This document shows, piece after piece, positions 26,543 through 36,361 of a stretch of DNA of 51,472 nucleotides (positions are counted from its first letter, which is position 1; each line of letters begins with the position of its first letter). The DNA comes from UBA3206 sp963623875 (GTDB lineage Bacteria > Bacillota_I > Bacilli_A > Acholeplasmatales > Anaeroplasmataceae): assembly GCA_963623875.1 (NCBI GenBank), contig CAVFNL010000016.1, forward strand, positions 1 to 51,472. Direction: 5' to 3'. A model generated the notes under the pieces. That model saw only the letters and a program-made list of their open reading frames with translations, ran no database searches and was not told where the DNA came from. The position numbers were made by a program, and so were the translations under genes.

Positions 26543-27305
26543 CTTCTTCTACTATTTTGATATCTTCATCTTCAAGTGATGTGTCAACATCAATTTCTTT
26601 ATCATATACTTTGTGACTAAATGCTTTATAAGTTTCAGCCGCACAAACATTAATAAGTAATTTACATATTCTTTCAGTTATATTAGAACCTTCTAAATAT
26701 TTAACAGAAGCTTTTATTCCTATTCCTTTGATTTTATTTATCATATGCATTTTAAGTTTTGAGAAAACATTATCCTTAGCTTCTTTTAATTCAGATGATA
26801 TTTCTATTCTTTTATCCTTCAACCCATAAAGTGTTGATATTTTAATACCATCACCAAAAAATTTCTTCAACACTTTAGAATCCATTGTATATATTTTTTT
26901 TAAAAGTTTATCTTCATAAATGGATTTGTCAAAAGAATCCGCAAAACTTATAGCAAATTCTATCACTTCATCTATCGAAAGTTCTAAGAGTGGATTTTTA
27001 CTCTTAGGGAAGAAAAGAGACGCTATATCTTCAGCCATATTATATACTATATCAAATATCTTAACCAACTCACTAACAGATAATATTTCATCTTGATATT
27101 TTTTTGTGTATTCTAAAATTATAGGAAGAATATCATTATATGTTACTTCTTCATCTGATTTTATTATTTTTATTTTTTTCTTATGGGTCATAAAATAAAT
27201 AATTAAAAGTGCAAGACCAAATACTAAAACACCAACTAATATTCCTATAAAAAGAACAATTAATAGTTCATAGTCTATTTTTATAATTCCTATCTTCATA
27301 AGCAT
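26526..27305 (-). CDS. Membrane-anchored protein, paralogue of the 24805-25599 product
   Basis: A 259-residue protein with one N-terminal membrane segment (about 12-40), then a lysine-rich stretch and a helical soluble domain. It is related to the gene on the other side of the HAD gene (see there for the matching segments). The C-terminus is acidic (DVDTSLEDEDIKIVEEEKE). Function unknown. It overlaps the HAD gene end-to-end by four bases and shares the terminator hairpin. Confidence 0.7.
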   Translation of the reverse strand: MLMKIGIIKIDYELLIVLFIGILVGVLVFGLALLIIYFMTHKKKIKIIKSDEEVTYNDILPIILEYTKKYQDEILSVSELVKIFDIVYNMAEDIASLFFPKSKNPLLELSIDEVIEFAISFADSFDKSIYEDKLLKKIYTMDSKVLKKFFGDGIKISTLYGLKDKRIEISSELKEAKDNVFSKLKMHMINKIKGIGIKASVKYLEGSNITERICKLLINVCAAETYKAFSHKVYDKEIDVDTSLEDEDIKIVEEEKEIA

Positions 27306-27322
27306 TTGGCCTCACCTCAATA

Positions 27323-29098
27323 TTACTTATCTTCTTCAATAATTCCTGCAAGTTTTAATAAATATATTGCATTTCTTGTAGTAGAAACTCCGTCATGAAT
27401 TTTATAATCGAAACAAATTTTATCATCATTATAATGTTCTAAGAAATGATAATTACAAACACCACTTACACTACATAATTCCATATCATGAGTGGTAATT
27501 ATTGACTTAATTCCTTCTTTTCTTAAGTGGTTAACTACAGCTTCTGCGCCTTCTAGTCTATCTTTTGTATTTGTTCCTTTAAATATTTCATCAATTAAAA
27601 CTAGCATTGGCATTCCAGTCTTAGCATATTCAATGATAGCTTTTACTCTTAAAATTTCTGCATAGAATGTTGATATACCATCAGATACATCATCTGATAC
27701 TTTCATCGATGTAAAAAGTTTATAAGTAGATGCTTCAAAATGTTCTGCGCAGACATATCCACCAGCTTTAAATAATAAATAATTAATACCAATTGATCTC
27801 ATAAATGTAGTTTTACCTGACATATTGGATCCTGTTATTATATTAGTGTCATTAAAGATGAAATCATTTCCAACAACTTTATCTAAACTAATTAGTGGAT
27901 GTTTTAAATCTTTAAATTTAAATTCAACTGATACAATAGGTTGACTAACATCATCTCTTATAAGATTTAAGGAACTAAGAGATAAATAAGATTCTAAATC
28001 TCCTACATTACATACACAAGACCTAATTGTTTTCGCGTACTTCTTTTGCCAGTTAGCATAAATTATTGCAAGATACGAATCAAGCGCAAACAGTCCGTTA
28101 AAAATCACTTCAAACAAAATATTATTACCTGATAAAATAAATCCATTTAATATATTAAATTTCTTTATTTCTTTTGCATTACCTTTAATTAATCCTTCTT
28201 TTATTTCATTCAATGCATCTGATTTAAATTCTTTTTTAGAAATATAATCAATGTATAGGTCATAGCCTGAGAATAGGTTATTAATTGGTATTAGATTTTT
28301 TCTTATTGAACGTATTGAAGTCGCAATAAATGTATTTAATATAAACGATATTACAATGGCACCTACAATAAATGTAGGGGATACCACTTTTAAAATAGAA
28401 AGTATAATAGATAATACTACAAGTAGGTTAGATAATATCGCAATAAATATTTCATAAGGAGGAACTATTTGTTCATTTTCAATTAAATTTAAGGCATTAT
28501 CCATTGAGATTGCTCTTCTATCATCAACTCTTTTTTCATACATTCTAGATATAGCCTCTAGTTCAATATGAGTCTTATAGTCTTCTGCAAGTTCTTTTAC
28601 AGCATCTTGTCTTTTTTTAATTTCTTCTTTTTTGATATCTTTATCTTTTATGGCGTACGCAAAAGCTCTACGTCCATATCCTGTACGAGCTACGTTTAAA
28701 TACTTATATACTGATGATTTACCAAATAAATCTAGGTCATATTCATAGTAATTCTTTTCATCAATAAATTCTTCTCCGCCATCTTTAAAACGACTATATT
28801 TATTATTTCTTCTTAAATCGTAATCATTTATTGAGGCAATCATAAATTTTATATAATCGCATTTTGAAGCTTTCTTACTATGTATTATTACAACAACTAT
28901 AAACAATATAGTAAATACAGCTCCTAAAACATAACAAAACATTTTAAGCATATCGTGCTTATATGCCGCAAGTATGTAAAATACTAGTGCTAAAATAAAG
29001 AATAGAAGGCGTGAATATGAAAATATATTTAGTATTTTTTCTTTATCTTTTACTTCTTTTTCTAAATTTTCTTTTAATTCATTCAACTTATTATTCAA
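27323..29098 (-). CDS. Membrane-associated MutS-like ATPase
   Basis: This 591-residue protein has two membrane segments near the N-terminus (about 26-45 and 52-72), another hydrophobic pair around 215-262, and a C-terminal MutS ATPase domain: Walker A GSNMSGKTTFMRS (about 420), the STFYAEILRVK signature, Walker B MLVLIDEIFKGTN and the TTHDMEL His switch. It lacks the mismatch-recognition domains, so a role in mismatch repair is doubtful; such membrane MutS-related proteins are common in Firmicutes and of unknown function. It overlaps recX by 8 bases. Confidence 0.85.
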   Translation of the reverse strand: MNNKLNELKENLEKEVKDKEKILNIFSYSRLLFFILALVFYILAAYKHDMLKMFCYVLGAVFTILFIVVVIIHSKKASKCDYIKFMIASINDYDLRRNNKYSRFKDGGEEFIDEKNYYEYDLDLFGKSSVYKYLNVARTGYGRRAFAYAIKDKDIKKEEIKKRQDAVKELAEDYKTHIELEAISRMYEKRVDDRRAISMDNALNLIENEQIVPPYEIFIAILSNLLVVLSIILSILKVVSPTFIVGAIVISFILNTFIATSIRSIRKNLIPINNLFSGYDLYIDYISKKEFKSDALNEIKEGLIKGNAKEIKKFNILNGFILSGNNILFEVIFNGLFALDSYLAIIYANWQKKYAKTIRSCVCNVGDLESYLSLSSLNLIRDDVSQPIVSVEFKFKDLKHPLISLDKVVGNDFIFNDTNIITGSNMSGKTTFMRSIGINYLLFKAGGYVCAEHFEASTYKLFTSMKVSDDVSDGISTFYAEILRVKAIIEYAKTGMPMLVLIDEIFKGTNTKDRLEGAEAVVNHLRKEGIKSIITTHDMELCSVSGVCNYHFLEHYNDDKICFDYKIHDGVSTTRNAIYLLKLAGIIEEDK

Positions 29099-29714
29099 AA
29101 GAAACTCCTTTCAAGGCTTCGCTTACATCAGATTGACTATAGCCCCTTTGTATTAAATATTTATAAAGTCTTTCCCTTTTATTATCTTTTAATGTTTTTA
29201 ATTTCGAGTTTACGATTTTATTCATTGAATCATAATATAATTCAATGTCTAATTCGTAATCGCAAGATAATTTTTTCTCCCTTAATTTATATGATATCAT
29301 ATTTCTTCCAAATCCGTCACGAATAAGTTTAGATACATACAATTCTTTGTATTTAAAATCATCTAATACAAGATTTTTTATTAGTAATTCACATACATCC
29401 TTTGATATTCTTTCATTATATCCTTTTTTAGTTAAATAAAGATATATTTCATATGAACATTTAAAATACGTATTTGCGTATTTCAAAGCTTTTTCATATG
29501 CTTCATAAAAGCTTTTAGTTTCAACAACTTCTTTGTATTCTTCTTCTGTCAATTCTTTTCCTTTTAGAAGGCGATATTTTACAATTTGTGATTCGTTTAG
29601 AATCAATTCTTCCATATCATTTAAAACCACCCTAAACAAATCATTTTTATAAGGGGTTAATGATGTCACTTTATACGCTACTTCTTTTTCTTCTAAAATC
29701 GCTAAGTCCTTCAT
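29091..29714 (-). CDS. recX: Regulatory protein RecX
   Basis: RecX (207 aa) binds RecA filaments and modulates their activity. The protein has the three-helix repeats of the family: SYEIYLYLTKKGYNERISKDV (partly), LIKNLVLDDFKYKELYVSKLI (partly), FGRNMISYKLREKKLS and the final YLIQRGYSQSDVSEALKG. The start at the ATG 29714 follows AAGGAGG by 12 bases; a TTG three codons upstream is too close to it. The first 44 bases overlap the end of the YitT gene. Confidence 0.88.
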   Translation of the reverse strand: MKDLAILEEKEVAYKVTSLTPYKNDLFRVVLNDMEELILNESQIVKYRLLKGKELTEEEYKEVVETKSFYEAYEKALKYANTYFKCSYEIYLYLTKKGYNERISKDVCELLIKNLVLDDFKYKELYVSKLIRDGFGRNMISYKLREKKLSCDYELDIELYYDSMNKIVNSKLKTLKDNKRERLYKYLIQRGYSQSDVSEALKGVSFE

Positions 29715-30570
29715 AATTACCAACTACCTCCTTGGTTTCAGTTATAAAGGTGAATGCATTCTTATCTATTTTCATAACTTTTTCTTGTAAGATATACGCT
29801 TCTCTTTTATCCATTGTACATATTATCATCTTAAATTCATGTCCTGTATATCCACCATAAACATTAGTCAGTGTAAGACCTCTATCAATTGTATTATAAA
29901 TCATTTCTTTTATTTCTTCATAACGTTGCGTGATGATATATGCGGTACGTCTATTTCTAGCATTAAGTGCAATCTTATCTACCACATATCCAATTCCTAT
30001 TACAGTAATTGTTCCATATACAACCATTGAAATATCATATCGTAAACCTTCTGTTACAAAGAATCCTCCGATGATAATTATTACAACATCTGTCATATAC
30101 ATTGTGTATGAATATGGAATATGTAGGTATTTTGAAAGTAACTTTTGGATAACATCAATTCCTCCAGTACTTCCTTGGTTTCTAAAACATAGTCCAAGTC
30201 CTATTGAAGATAAAAGCCCTCCTACAATACCTGCTATAAGATATGGAGTTTGAGATTCATTTAATTTAAATATGTTACTATTACAAAATGTTTCAAATAT
30301 TAATACTATTGTTGGCGATAATAGTGTCGCAAACAATGTTTTTTTGAAAAAATCTTTTCCTAGCAAAACAAGTCCTAAGATTAATAATATTCCATCTATA
30401 ATATATAAAAATATTGATGTTTTAAAAGGGATATAATCTTTTACGATAATCGCAAGACCCATTGTTCCACCTGTTACTAAATTTGTTGGATAATAGAAAA
30501 AGTAGTATGCTATATCCATTAAAACAACGCCTAAAGCTATCCATAAATATTGTTTGATTTTTCTTTTCAT
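29671..30570 (-). CDS. YitT-family membrane protein
   Basis: A 299-residue protein of the YitT (DUF161/DUF2179) family: five to six predicted membrane segments in the first 200 residues, with the family motif NLVTGGTMGLAII and GSTGGIDVIQKLL, and a cytosolic C-terminal DUF2179 domain (RGLTLTNVYGGYTGHEFKMI, partly; EAYILQEKVMKIDKNAF). Transport substrate unknown. The start overlaps the prfB stop (ATGA). Confidence 0.92.
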   Translation of the reverse strand: MKRKIKQYLWIALGVVLMDIAYYFFYYPTNLVTGGTMGLAIIVKDYIPFKTSIFLYIIDGILLILGLVLLGKDFFKKTLFATLLSPTIVLIFETFCNSNIFKLNESQTPYLIAGIVGGLLSSIGLGLCFRNQGSTGGIDVIQKLLSKYLHIPYSYTMYMTDVVIIIIGGFFVTEGLRYDISMVVYGTITVIGIGYVVDKIALNARNRRTAYIITQRYEEIKEMIYNTIDRGLTLTNVYGGYTGHEFKMIICTMDKREAYILQEKVMKIDKNAFTFITETKEVVGNYEGLSDFRRKRSSV

Positions 30571-31670
30571 ATTCTTCCACCTGCTAAAAATTTAAGATAG
30601 GCACTAATAAATTCATCTATTCCGCCATCCATAACACCAGATATATTAGATGTTTCATAATTAGTTCTATGATCTTTCACCATTGAATATGGATGGAAAA
30701 CATAAGATCTAATTTGTGAGCCAAATCCAATATCCATCATTTCACCTTTTAGTTTTTTCATTTCCGCTTCTTTTTTCTCTAATTCTAATTGCAATAATTT
30801 AGATTTTAAAAGTTTCATACATGTCTCTTTATTTTTAATTTGACTTCTCTCATTTTGACATGTAATTACAATATTGGTAGGTAAATGAGTTACACGTACT
30901 GCAGAATATGTAGTATTTACACCTTGCCCACCGTGTCCTGATGAAAGGTAGGTATCTACTCTTATATCATCATCAGAAATCTTAATCTCATCAGTATCCT
31001 CCACTTCAGGCGCAACATCGCATGAAACAAACGATGTTTGTCTTTTACCAGCAGCATTAAAAGGTGAAATACGAACTAATCTATGCACACCTCTTTCTCC
31101 TTTTAAAAGACCATACGCAAAAGCCCCATCAATTTGGATTGTCACTGATTTAATCCCAGCTTCATCACCTGGTTGTAAATCAAGCACTGTAATTTTAAAA
31201 CCTTTCTTTTGGCAATATCTTGTATACATTCTATAAAGCATTAAAGCCCAATCCATCGATTCAGTACCTCCAGCACCTGGATGTAGGGTAAGTATTGCGC
31301 TACTATTATCATATTTACCAGATAAGGTTACTTTTACTTCAGCTTCTTCCAACTTTTTTTGTAAATTTATAATTTCTTCTTCTAATAATGCTAATGCTTC
31401 ACTATCTTCTCCTGACATTTCATCAAGCATTAATATACTATCTAAATCAGATTTAACATCATCATAACAATAAACATTCTCTTTTAGCGAGTTTGCTTTA
31501 TTAATTACATTTTGAGCACTTGCTTGATCAAGCCAAAAATCTTGTTCATTCATTTTCTTAGATAATTCTTCAAGTTCTGGTTTAATATCATCTATTTTTA
31601 AAGCTAATTTTAAATCATTTATTTTATTTTTAAATGATTCAATATATTTATTTATTTCATATCTTTCCAT
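30567..31670 (-). CDS. prfB: Peptide chain release factor 2
   Basis: RF2 (367 aa) ends translation at UGA and UAA. It has the SPF anticodon-like motif (VRISPFN) and the GGQ loop (SGHGGQGVNTTYSAVR). The frame is open from the ATG at 31670, which has AAGGAG 7 bases upstream; an ATG eleven codons earlier is in frame but lies before this site. The programmed +1 frameshift found in most prfB genes near codon 25 is absent. It follows secA as in Bacillus. Confidence 0.95.
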   Translation of the reverse strand: MERYEINKYIESFKNKINDLKLALKIDDIKPELEELSKKMNEQDFWLDQASAQNVINKANSLKENVYCYDDVKSDLDSILMLDEMSGEDSEALALLEEEIINLQKKLEEAEVKVTLSGKYDNSSAILTLHPGAGGTESMDWALMLYRMYTRYCQKKGFKITVLDLQPGDEAGIKSVTIQIDGAFAYGLLKGERGVHRLVRISPFNAAGKRQTSFVSCDVAPEVEDTDEIKISDDDIRVDTYLSSGHGGQGVNTTYSAVRVTHLPTNIVITCQNERSQIKNKETCMKLLKSKLLQLELEKKEAEMKKLKGEMMDIGFGSQIRSYVFHPYSMVKDHRTNYETSNISGVMDGGIDEFISAYLKFLAGGRI

Positions 31671-31718
31671 AAATTTCTCCTTAAAGAATAAAAAGCTCAA
31701 CAATGAGCTTTCTATTTA

Positions 31719-34232
31719 TTAACGTCCGTGGCAATACTTGTATTTTCTTCCACTTCCACAGTAGCACAAATCATTTCTTCCAAGCTCTTTACGTGCATTA
31801 ACGATCGGAGCCTTCTTAACTGAATCATCAACACCTTGATTAGTTACAAGTTTCTCTTCTTTTGGTTCGATTGCTACTCTAATCTTAGTACGTACTAAGA
31901 AACGTAGAGCATCTTCATTTATGTCAGCTGTCATTTGATTGAACATTTCAAGTCCTTGTTGTTTATAAATTGTAAGAGGATTTTGTTGTCCATATGATTG
32001 AAGACCAATTCCTTGCCTTAATCCTGACATCTTATCAATGTGCTTAGTCCAATGCATGTCAATAACACGAAGTAGCATCATACGCTCGAATCCTGCGAAT
32101 GCATCATCAGGGAACATAGCCTTCTTTTCTTCTAATTCTTTAGAAGCTATCTCAAATAAATAATCTCTAATTCCTACTTCATCTAATTGTCTAAGTTTTT
32201 CAACATTAACACTTCCATCACCATAATATTTTGTATTAAAAATATCAGCGATTCCTTGATCATCAATGTTATATCTATTCTTTCCTACTTCTTCCATATA
32301 GCGATCAGTGATTTGCATAATAGCACTCTTCATCATTTGATTAGCCATTTCATCAACGTTTTCACCCTTAATAACTTGCATACGTTGTTTGTAGAATAAT
32401 TCACGTTGAACACGGATAACATCATCATATTTTAAAACATTTTTACGTGCATCGTAGTTTTGTCCTTCAATACGTGTTTGGGCTTGAGTCATAACTTTTG
32501 TAAACATTCTTGACTCTAGTGGTTTAGTTTCATCGTTGTCAGAATTTAATCTTACAGCAAGTTGAAGTTTATTTTTAAATGAATCTCCAGCAAATCTCTT
32601 TAATAATTCATCTTCACAAGATGTATAGAATCTAGAAAATCCTGGATCTCCTTGACGTCCTGAACGTCCACGAAGTTGGTTATCAATACGGCGTGACTCA
32701 TGACGCTCTGTACCAAACACACAAAGTCCACCTAATTCTTTTACTTCATCACTAAGTTTGATATCAGTTCCACGTCCAGCCATATTTGTTGCGATAGTAA
32801 TCGCACCCTTATTTCCAGCAAGAGCTACGATTTCAGCTTCACGAGCATGGTTTTTAGCATTTAATACTTCATGTTTTAATCCTAGTCTATTTAATCTTTC
32901 TGAAAGCATTTCTGAAGTTTCAACAGATATAGTACCAATTAAAATTGGTTGTCCTTTTGCATGACGTTCTTTTACTTCTTCAATAAGTGCGTTCCATTTA
33001 TATTCAAGTTTTAAGAATAGGTAATCAGGGGCGTCCTGTCTTATAACTGGTTTATTAGTAGGAATTTCTACAACATACATGTTATAAATCTCTCTGAATT
33101 CTTCCTCTTCAGTTTTTGCAGTACCTGTCATACCAGATAGTTTATGATACATACGGAAGAAATTTTGGTAAGTAATAGTTGCGACAGTTTGCATCTCTTG
33201 CTTAATTTCTACACCTTCTTTTGCTTCTATTGCTTGGTGTAGACCATCATTATATTGTCTTCCTTTTAGAATACGTCCTGTAAATGAATCTACAATTAGA
33301 ACTTCCCCTTCTTGAACTACATATTCAACACCATTTGCGAATATATAATTAGCTCTTAGGGCATTGTTAATTCTATGTACTAAATTAACATTTTCTACAT
33401 CATATAGATTTTTTACATTAAAATACTTTTCAGCAACTCCCATTCCTTTTGGAGTTAATTGTATAGTTCTAGTTTCATGATCAATAGTATAATCATCTTC
33501 TGAAAGACCTTTTGTAAATTTATCAACTAATTGATAAATCTTAGGTGATTCTTTAGATCCACCTGAAATAATAAGTGGTGTACGAGCTTCATCAATTAAA
33601 ACATCATCGACCTCATCGATAATGGCTGTTCTAAGTCCACGTTGTTGAACTAAAGATTGTGCATCACGTGCCATATTATCACGAAGATAATCGAAACCAA
33701 GTTCTGAGTTTGTAGAATATAAGATATCACAAGCATAAGCTTCTTGTTTACCTTTTTGATCAAGGTCACGAACATTTAATCCAACTGTTAATCCTAACCA
33801 TCTAAATAAATCTCCGATTTGTCCATTGGCTTCACGAGATGCTAGATATTCGTTAACTGTAACGATATGTACACCTTCACCAGACAACGCATTTAAATAT
33901 GCTGGCGCAACCGCAGTTAAAGTTTTACCTTCTCCTGTTTTCATTTCCGCAACGTTTCCACCATGAAGAACAAGCCCTCCGATTAATTGTACAGGATATG
34001 GCTTCATTCCTGTAAATCTATATGCCGCTTCACGTACAACCGCAAAAGCCTCAGGTAAAATATCATCTAGTGTTTTACCATTTTTTAATTGTTCTTTAAA
34101 ATATGGAGTCTTAGCTTTAAGTTCATCATCACTTAATTTTTGCATATCTTCATCAAGTGCAAGAATAAGTTTTAATCTCTTTTGAACTCTCTTTAATTCT
34201 TTTCTTCCATCATCAAATAATTTTTTGAACAT
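31719..34232 (-). CDS. secA: Protein translocase ATPase SecA
   Basis: SecA (837 aa) drives preproteins through SecYEG. NBD1 has AEMKTGEGKTL (Walker A) and the DEVDDVLIDEARTPLIISG segment, NBD2 the TNMAGRGTDI motif, and the helical scaffold and C-terminal SEC-C zinc motif GRNDLCYCGSGRKYKYCHG are intact. The length is normal for Firmicutes. It has its own promoter and is followed by prfB. Confidence 0.98.
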   Translation of the reverse strand: MFKKLFDDGRKELKRVQKRLKLILALDEDMQKLSDDELKAKTPYFKEQLKNGKTLDDILPEAFAVVREAAYRFTGMKPYPVQLIGGLVLHGGNVAEMKTGEGKTLTAVAPAYLNALSGEGVHIVTVNEYLASREANGQIGDLFRWLGLTVGLNVRDLDQKGKQEAYACDILYSTNSELGFDYLRDNMARDAQSLVQQRGLRTAIIDEVDDVLIDEARTPLIISGGSKESPKIYQLVDKFTKGLSEDDYTIDHETRTIQLTPKGMGVAEKYFNVKNLYDVENVNLVHRINNALRANYIFANGVEYVVQEGEVLIVDSFTGRILKGRQYNDGLHQAIEAKEGVEIKQEMQTVATITYQNFFRMYHKLSGMTGTAKTEEEEFREIYNMYVVEIPTNKPVIRQDAPDYLFLKLEYKWNALIEEVKERHAKGQPILIGTISVETSEMLSERLNRLGLKHEVLNAKNHAREAEIVALAGNKGAITIATNMAGRGTDIKLSDEVKELGGLCVFGTERHESRRIDNQLRGRSGRQGDPGFSRFYTSCEDELLKRFAGDSFKNKLQLAVRLNSDNDETKPLESRMFTKVMTQAQTRIEGQNYDARKNVLKYDDVIRVQRELFYKQRMQVIKGENVDEMANQMMKSAIMQITDRYMEEVGKNRYNIDDQGIADIFNTKYYGDGSVNVEKLRQLDEVGIRDYLFEIASKELEEKKAMFPDDAFAGFERMMLLRVIDMHWTKHIDKMSGLRQGIGLQSYGQQNPLTIYKQQGLEMFNQMTADINEDALRFLVRTKIRVAIEPKEEKLVTNQGVDDSVKKAPIVNARKELGRNDLCYCGSGRKYKYCHGR

Positions 34233-34272
34233 TTTCCAAACATCCTTTTTCTTTTAAAATAAATTCTATTTT

Positions 34273-34301
34273 ATTATAGTATAAAAATATTAAATATGCA
34301 A
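34273..34301 (-). promoter_or_regulatory. Promoter of secA-prfB
   Basis: Minus strand TTGCAT (34296-34301), 17 bases, TATAAT (34273-34278), about 40 bases before the secA start. Confidence 0.65.
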
Positions 34302-34320
34302 CTTTATAATATTTTAATAG

Positions 34321-34352
34321 AAATAAAAAAGGTAGTAATTTCTTACTACCTT
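34321..34352 (-). terminator. Terminator of gap
   Basis: A 10-bp stem AAGGTAGTAA / TTACTACCTT (34329-34338 and 34343-34352) with a four-base loop; on the minus strand it runs into a T-rich tail. It sits directly after the gap stop codon. Confidence 0.85.
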
Positions 34353-34365
34353 AAATAAGCATATA

Positions 34366-35373
34366 TTACTTTAATTCAGCAAAATACTTAATAGTTCTTA
34401 CCATTTGTGAAGTATAAGAATTTTCGTTATCATACCATGCAACAACTTGAACTTGAGTATTTCCGTCTTCCATAACTGTTGCCATAGTTTGTGTTGAATC
34501 GAATAATGATCCATAACGCATTCCGATAATATCAGATGAAACGATTAATTCATCATTATATCCAAATGATTCAGATGAAGCTGCCTTCATAGCTGCGTTG
34601 ATTTCATCAACAGTAACTGTACCCTTAACTACTGCAACTAAAATAGTTGTAGATCCTGTAGGTACTGGAACTCTTTGTGCAGATCCAATTAATTTTCCAT
34701 TTAATTCAGGAATAACAAGTCCAATTGCCTTAGCTGCTCCTGTTGAGTTTGGAACGATGTTAATAGCTGCTGCACGAGCACGTCTTAAATCACCTTTTCT
34801 GTGTGGTCCATCAAGAACCATTTGATCTCCAGTATAAGCGTGAATAGTTGTCATAATTCCGCTTTGAATTGGAGCTAATTTATTTAATGCATTAGCCATA
34901 GGTGCTAAGCAGTTTGTAGTACATGATGCTGCAGAAATAATTTGATCTTCAGCAGTTAATGTCTTTTCGTTAACTGAATATACGATTGTCTTTAAATCTT
35001 TTCCAGCTGGTGCTGAAATAACAACCTTCTTAGCTCCTGCATTGATGTGTGCCATAGATTTTTCTTTAGATGTATAGAATCCTGTACATTCAAGAACTAC
35101 ATCTACATCTAATTCTCCCCATGGAAGTTCAGCTGCATTAGCCTTAGCGTAAATTTTGATTTCCTTTCCATTTACAATGATAGAATCTTCAGTTGCTTCA
35201 ACTGTTCCTTCATATCTACCTTGTGATGAATCATACTTTAATAAGTGAGCTAACATCTTAGGATTAGTTAAGTCGTTAATTGCTACTACTTCATATCCTT
35301 CTGCTCCGAACATTTGTCTAAATGCTAGACGTCCAATACGTCCAAAACCATTAATGGCTACTCTTACTGACAT
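34366..35373 (-). CDS. gap: Glyceraldehyde-3-phosphate dehydrogenase, type I
   Basis: GAPDH (335 aa) oxidises glyceraldehyde 3-phosphate in glycolysis. The NAD-binding GFGRIGR (9-15), the NAD-selective Asp in INDL (about 34), the catalytic SCTTNCLAP with Cys151 and the HAYTGDQ His are present. Codon use is more biased than in the neighbours, with many GCT and GGT codons, typical of a highly expressed gene. GGAGG precedes the ATG. It is a single-gene unit. Confidence 0.98.
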   Translation of the reverse strand: MSVRVAINGFGRIGRLAFRQMFGAEGYEVVAINDLTNPKMLAHLLKYDSSQGRYEGTVEATEDSIIVNGKEIKIYAKANAAELPWGELDVDVVLECTGFYTSKEKSMAHINAGAKKVVISAPAGKDLKTIVYSVNEKTLTAEDQIISAASCTTNCLAPMANALNKLAPIQSGIMTTIHAYTGDQMVLDGPHRKGDLRRARAAAINIVPNSTGAAKAIGLVIPELNGKLIGSAQRVPVPTGSTTILVAVVKGTVTVDEINAAMKAASSESFGYNDELIVSSDIIGMRYGSLFDSTQTMATVMEDGNTQVQVVAWYDNENSYTSQMVRTIKYFAELK

Positions 35374-35418
35374 ATTTAAAATTCCTCCTATATTGTAAGT
35401 GTTCTTACTTCGTTTATT

Positions 35419-35447
35419 ATTCTAACACGATTAAAATTATAAATCAA
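35419..35447 (-). promoter_or_regulatory. Promoter of gap
   Basis: Minus strand TTGATT (35442-35447), 17 bases, TAGAAT (35419-35424), leaving about 45 bases of leader. A second possible promoter, TTTACA-N17-TATAAA, lies upstream over the palindrome at 35464-35491. Confidence 0.6.
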
Positions 35448-35463
35448 TTATTTTTATTTTTAT

Positions 35464-35491
35464 AACGTTTATTATATATTATGTAAACGTT
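35464..35491. promoter_or_regulatory. AACGTTTA inverted repeat upstream of gap
   Basis: Half-sites AACGTTTA (35464-35471) and TAAACGTT (35484-35491) are exact complements 12 bases apart. One half extends into TGTAAACGTTTTAA, close to the catabolite (cre) consensus. It begins at the base after the nadK stop and covers a possible upstream promoter of gap. An operator for a LacI/CcpA-type regulator is an inference; it lacks a T-tract, so it is not a typical terminator. Confidence 0.4.
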
Positions 35492-36268
35492 TTAATTATT
35501 TATAAATGCTTTTTTTAGTCTTCCTATAAATTCTATTTTGTTTTTGGCCATTTTAACTACATGTTTTGAATATCCTACACTTAAGCTTTTGAAATTTGTA
35601 AATCTATAAGATGTATTATCTACTGTAATCCATGTATCCTGTGATTCATTATTTTCAATAGTAATTGTTTTCTCTGAACTTAATATTAGAGGTGATGAAA
35701 GTGTTCTATAGGCTCTAGAATTTATCGATGCAATTTCTGTTAGTTGAAAACATTTAAGTGCTGGGTCAATCACACTACCATGTAGTGATTTATTATAACC
35801 TGTAGAACCAAAAGGTGATGAAATGCAAAGCCCTGTTCCTCTAAATAATTCTAATGATTTACCATCTACAGAAACCTCAACAATTAAGGTCCTTGTAGGA
35901 TTAATACATGTAACTTCATTTAAAGCAACCCCTCTAAATGTTTCAAGTGATGTAATCACTTCATAATCAATAAGACCTACAGTTTCCATATCATAATTAT
36001 TAGAATTTATCATATCACAAACCTTATCAATTTCTTCTACTGTAAAATTTGTAATAAATCCTAAATGTCCTGTATTAATACTAAAGATAGTTATTTCATC
36101 GCATCTATCTTTATACATATTAACTGATTTTAAAATAGTTCCATCCCCACCAATTGAAACAACAATATCAGGTGTTTTTTCATCATATTTTATATTAATT
36201 TTTTTCTTAATCATTTCTGCAAGTTCAATCGAATATTCATCTTGTTTTGTTACAATAGTATAAGTCAT
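35492..36268 (-). CDS. nadK: NAD kinase
   Basis: NAD kinase (258 aa) makes NADP from NAD. Motifs: the GGDGT box (40-44) in VVSIGGDGTILKS, NTGHLGF, ALNEV and the glycine-rich GSTGYNKSLHGSVIDP region. AAAGGTGAT lies before the ATG. It is divergently arranged with the CYTH gene, as the homologous genes are close in Bacillus (yjbK, yjbN). Confidence 0.95.
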   Translation of the reverse strand: MTYTIVTKQDEYSIELAEMIKKKINIKYDEKTPDIVVSIGGDGTILKSVNMYKDRCDEITIFSINTGHLGFITNFTVEEIDKVCDMINSNNYDMETVGLIDYEVITSLETFRGVALNEVTCINPTRTLIVEVSVDGKSLELFRGTGLCISSPFGSTGYNKSLHGSVIDPALKCFQLTEIASINSRAYRTLSSPLILSSEKTITIENNESQDTWITVDNTSYRFTNFKSLSVGYSKHVVKMAKNKIEFIGRLKKAFINN

Positions 36269-36314
36269 AATATCACCTTTTTCCCATTTTTCTTAAAATA
36301 GTTTACCATATCAC

Positions 36315-36343
36315 TTGAATTTTTTAAAGATTTTTTACATAAT
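36315..36343 (+). promoter_or_regulatory. Promoter of the CYTH gene
   Basis: TTGAAT (36315-36320), 17 bases, CATAAT (36338-36343), followed by an AAGGAGG ribosome site. Confidence 0.5.
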
Positions 36344-36361
36344 TCTAAAAGGAGGACTAAA

